From AM-1111 sp046302135 (lineage in GTDB: Bacteria > Bacteroidota > Bacteroidia > B-17B0 > Aurantibacillaceae), in contig JBKCIQ010000050.1 in NCBI GenBank assembly GCA_046302135.1, forward strand, positions 1-43,878: a DNA stretch of 43,878 nucleotides. The letters run 5' to 3'. The translations under genes were made by a program, and so were the position numbers. Below, piece after piece: positions 43,727-43,878 of the stretch (positions within the stretch are counted from its first letter, which is position 1; every line of letters begins with the position of its first letter). Below the pieces are notes generated by a model. That model saw nothing but the letters and a program-made list of their open reading frames with translations. It did no database searches and was not told the DNA's origin.

Positions 43727-43878
43727 ATGGGTGCAGATAAATTTGTAAACCGCCACAACGGTCCGCGAGGGAAGGAATTAGAGGGAATGCTTCAAAAAAT
43801 TGGAGTTTCTAGTATTGAGGAATTGATGAATCAAACAATTCCTTCTAACATACGATTGAAAAAGCCCCTAAATGTTTC
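43727..43878 (+). CDS. gcvP: Glycine dehydrogenase (decarboxylating) GcvP, N-terminal fragment
   Basis: The first 50 codons of a plus-strand gene running off the right edge. The product begins MGADKFVNRHNGPRGKELEG and continues MLQKIGVSSIEELMNQTIPS followed by NIRL. This is the characteristic N-terminus of the P-protein of the glycine cleavage system, a PLP enzyme of about 950 residues that decarboxylates glycine and passes the aminomethyl group to GcvH. Only this region is visible, so completeness cannot be judged. The start is ATG at 43727, 18 nt after a -7 box. Confidence 0.88.
   Translation, partial: MGADKFVNRHNGPRGKELEGMLQKIGVSSIEELMNQTIPSNIRLKKPLNV

Noticed and set aside
1..43878. CRISPR array, tRNA, rRNA, insertion sequence or prophage
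   Set aside because: I found no regularly spaced repeats, cloverleaf-like conserved segments, transposase, integrase or phage structural genes while reading both strands.

Overview
The window looks like chromosomal DNA from a gliding-type member of the Bacteroidota, probably Flavobacteriia-like. Four things point there. It is AT-rich. It carries type IX secretion and gliding genes (porU, porV, a porP/sprF homologue, gldJ). It encodes secreted proteins with type IX C-terminal sorting domains. TAnnTTTG boxes, the Bacteroidota -7 element, lie in front of many genes. I saw no transposase, integrase, phage gene, CRISPR array, rRNA or tRNA. Coding density is high and no gene-free stretch exceeds 300 bases.

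Layout. 1-3228 (minus): the N-terminal part of a beta-propeller sensor running off the left edge, downstream of ffh. 3361-4859 (plus): holA and an EVE-domain protein. 4974-7364 (plus): a secreted CAP-domain protein and two unrecognised exported proteins. 7365-15113 (minus): a lipocalin-like lipoprotein, a zinc-ribbon protein, then a co-directional run of a 1160-residue outer-membrane protein, type I asparaginase, a GH3 family enzyme and a small propeller protein. 15239-17015 (plus): a lipoprotein and a flavin reductase-like protein. 17021-18614 (minus): rbfA and a LolC/E-type permease.

18750-24266 (plus) is a tight five-gene export operon: TetR-type regulator, ABC exporter, HlyD adaptor, TolC channel and a small CutA-like protein. 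The ABC protein has lost most of its consensus nucleotide-binding motifs, and a perfect 17-bp palindrome covers the likely promoter. I consider this the best candidate for an under-described system.

24276-29672: an unknown protein divergent from an OmpA-type lipoprotein, a large FG-GAP/SprB-repeat secreted protein, and an enoyl-CoA hydratase. 29687-38182: porU-porV-ispF on the minus strand, divergent from a porP/sprF homologue and gldJ. PorU is the sortase and PorV the shuttle that process sorting-domain cargo, so the two sorting-domain proteins here (26168-28798 and 40895-42967) are plausible clients. gldJ is followed by a clear terminator hairpin and then murF, which converges on purT. The right end holds a secreted CotH-kinase protein, an unknown membrane protein and the first 50 codons of gcvP.

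Start codons matter here. Two genes can only start at TTG (9045 and 15113), a third probably does (22535), and the left-edge gene probably starts at GTG. Family identifications come from recognising motifs by eye; no database search was run.
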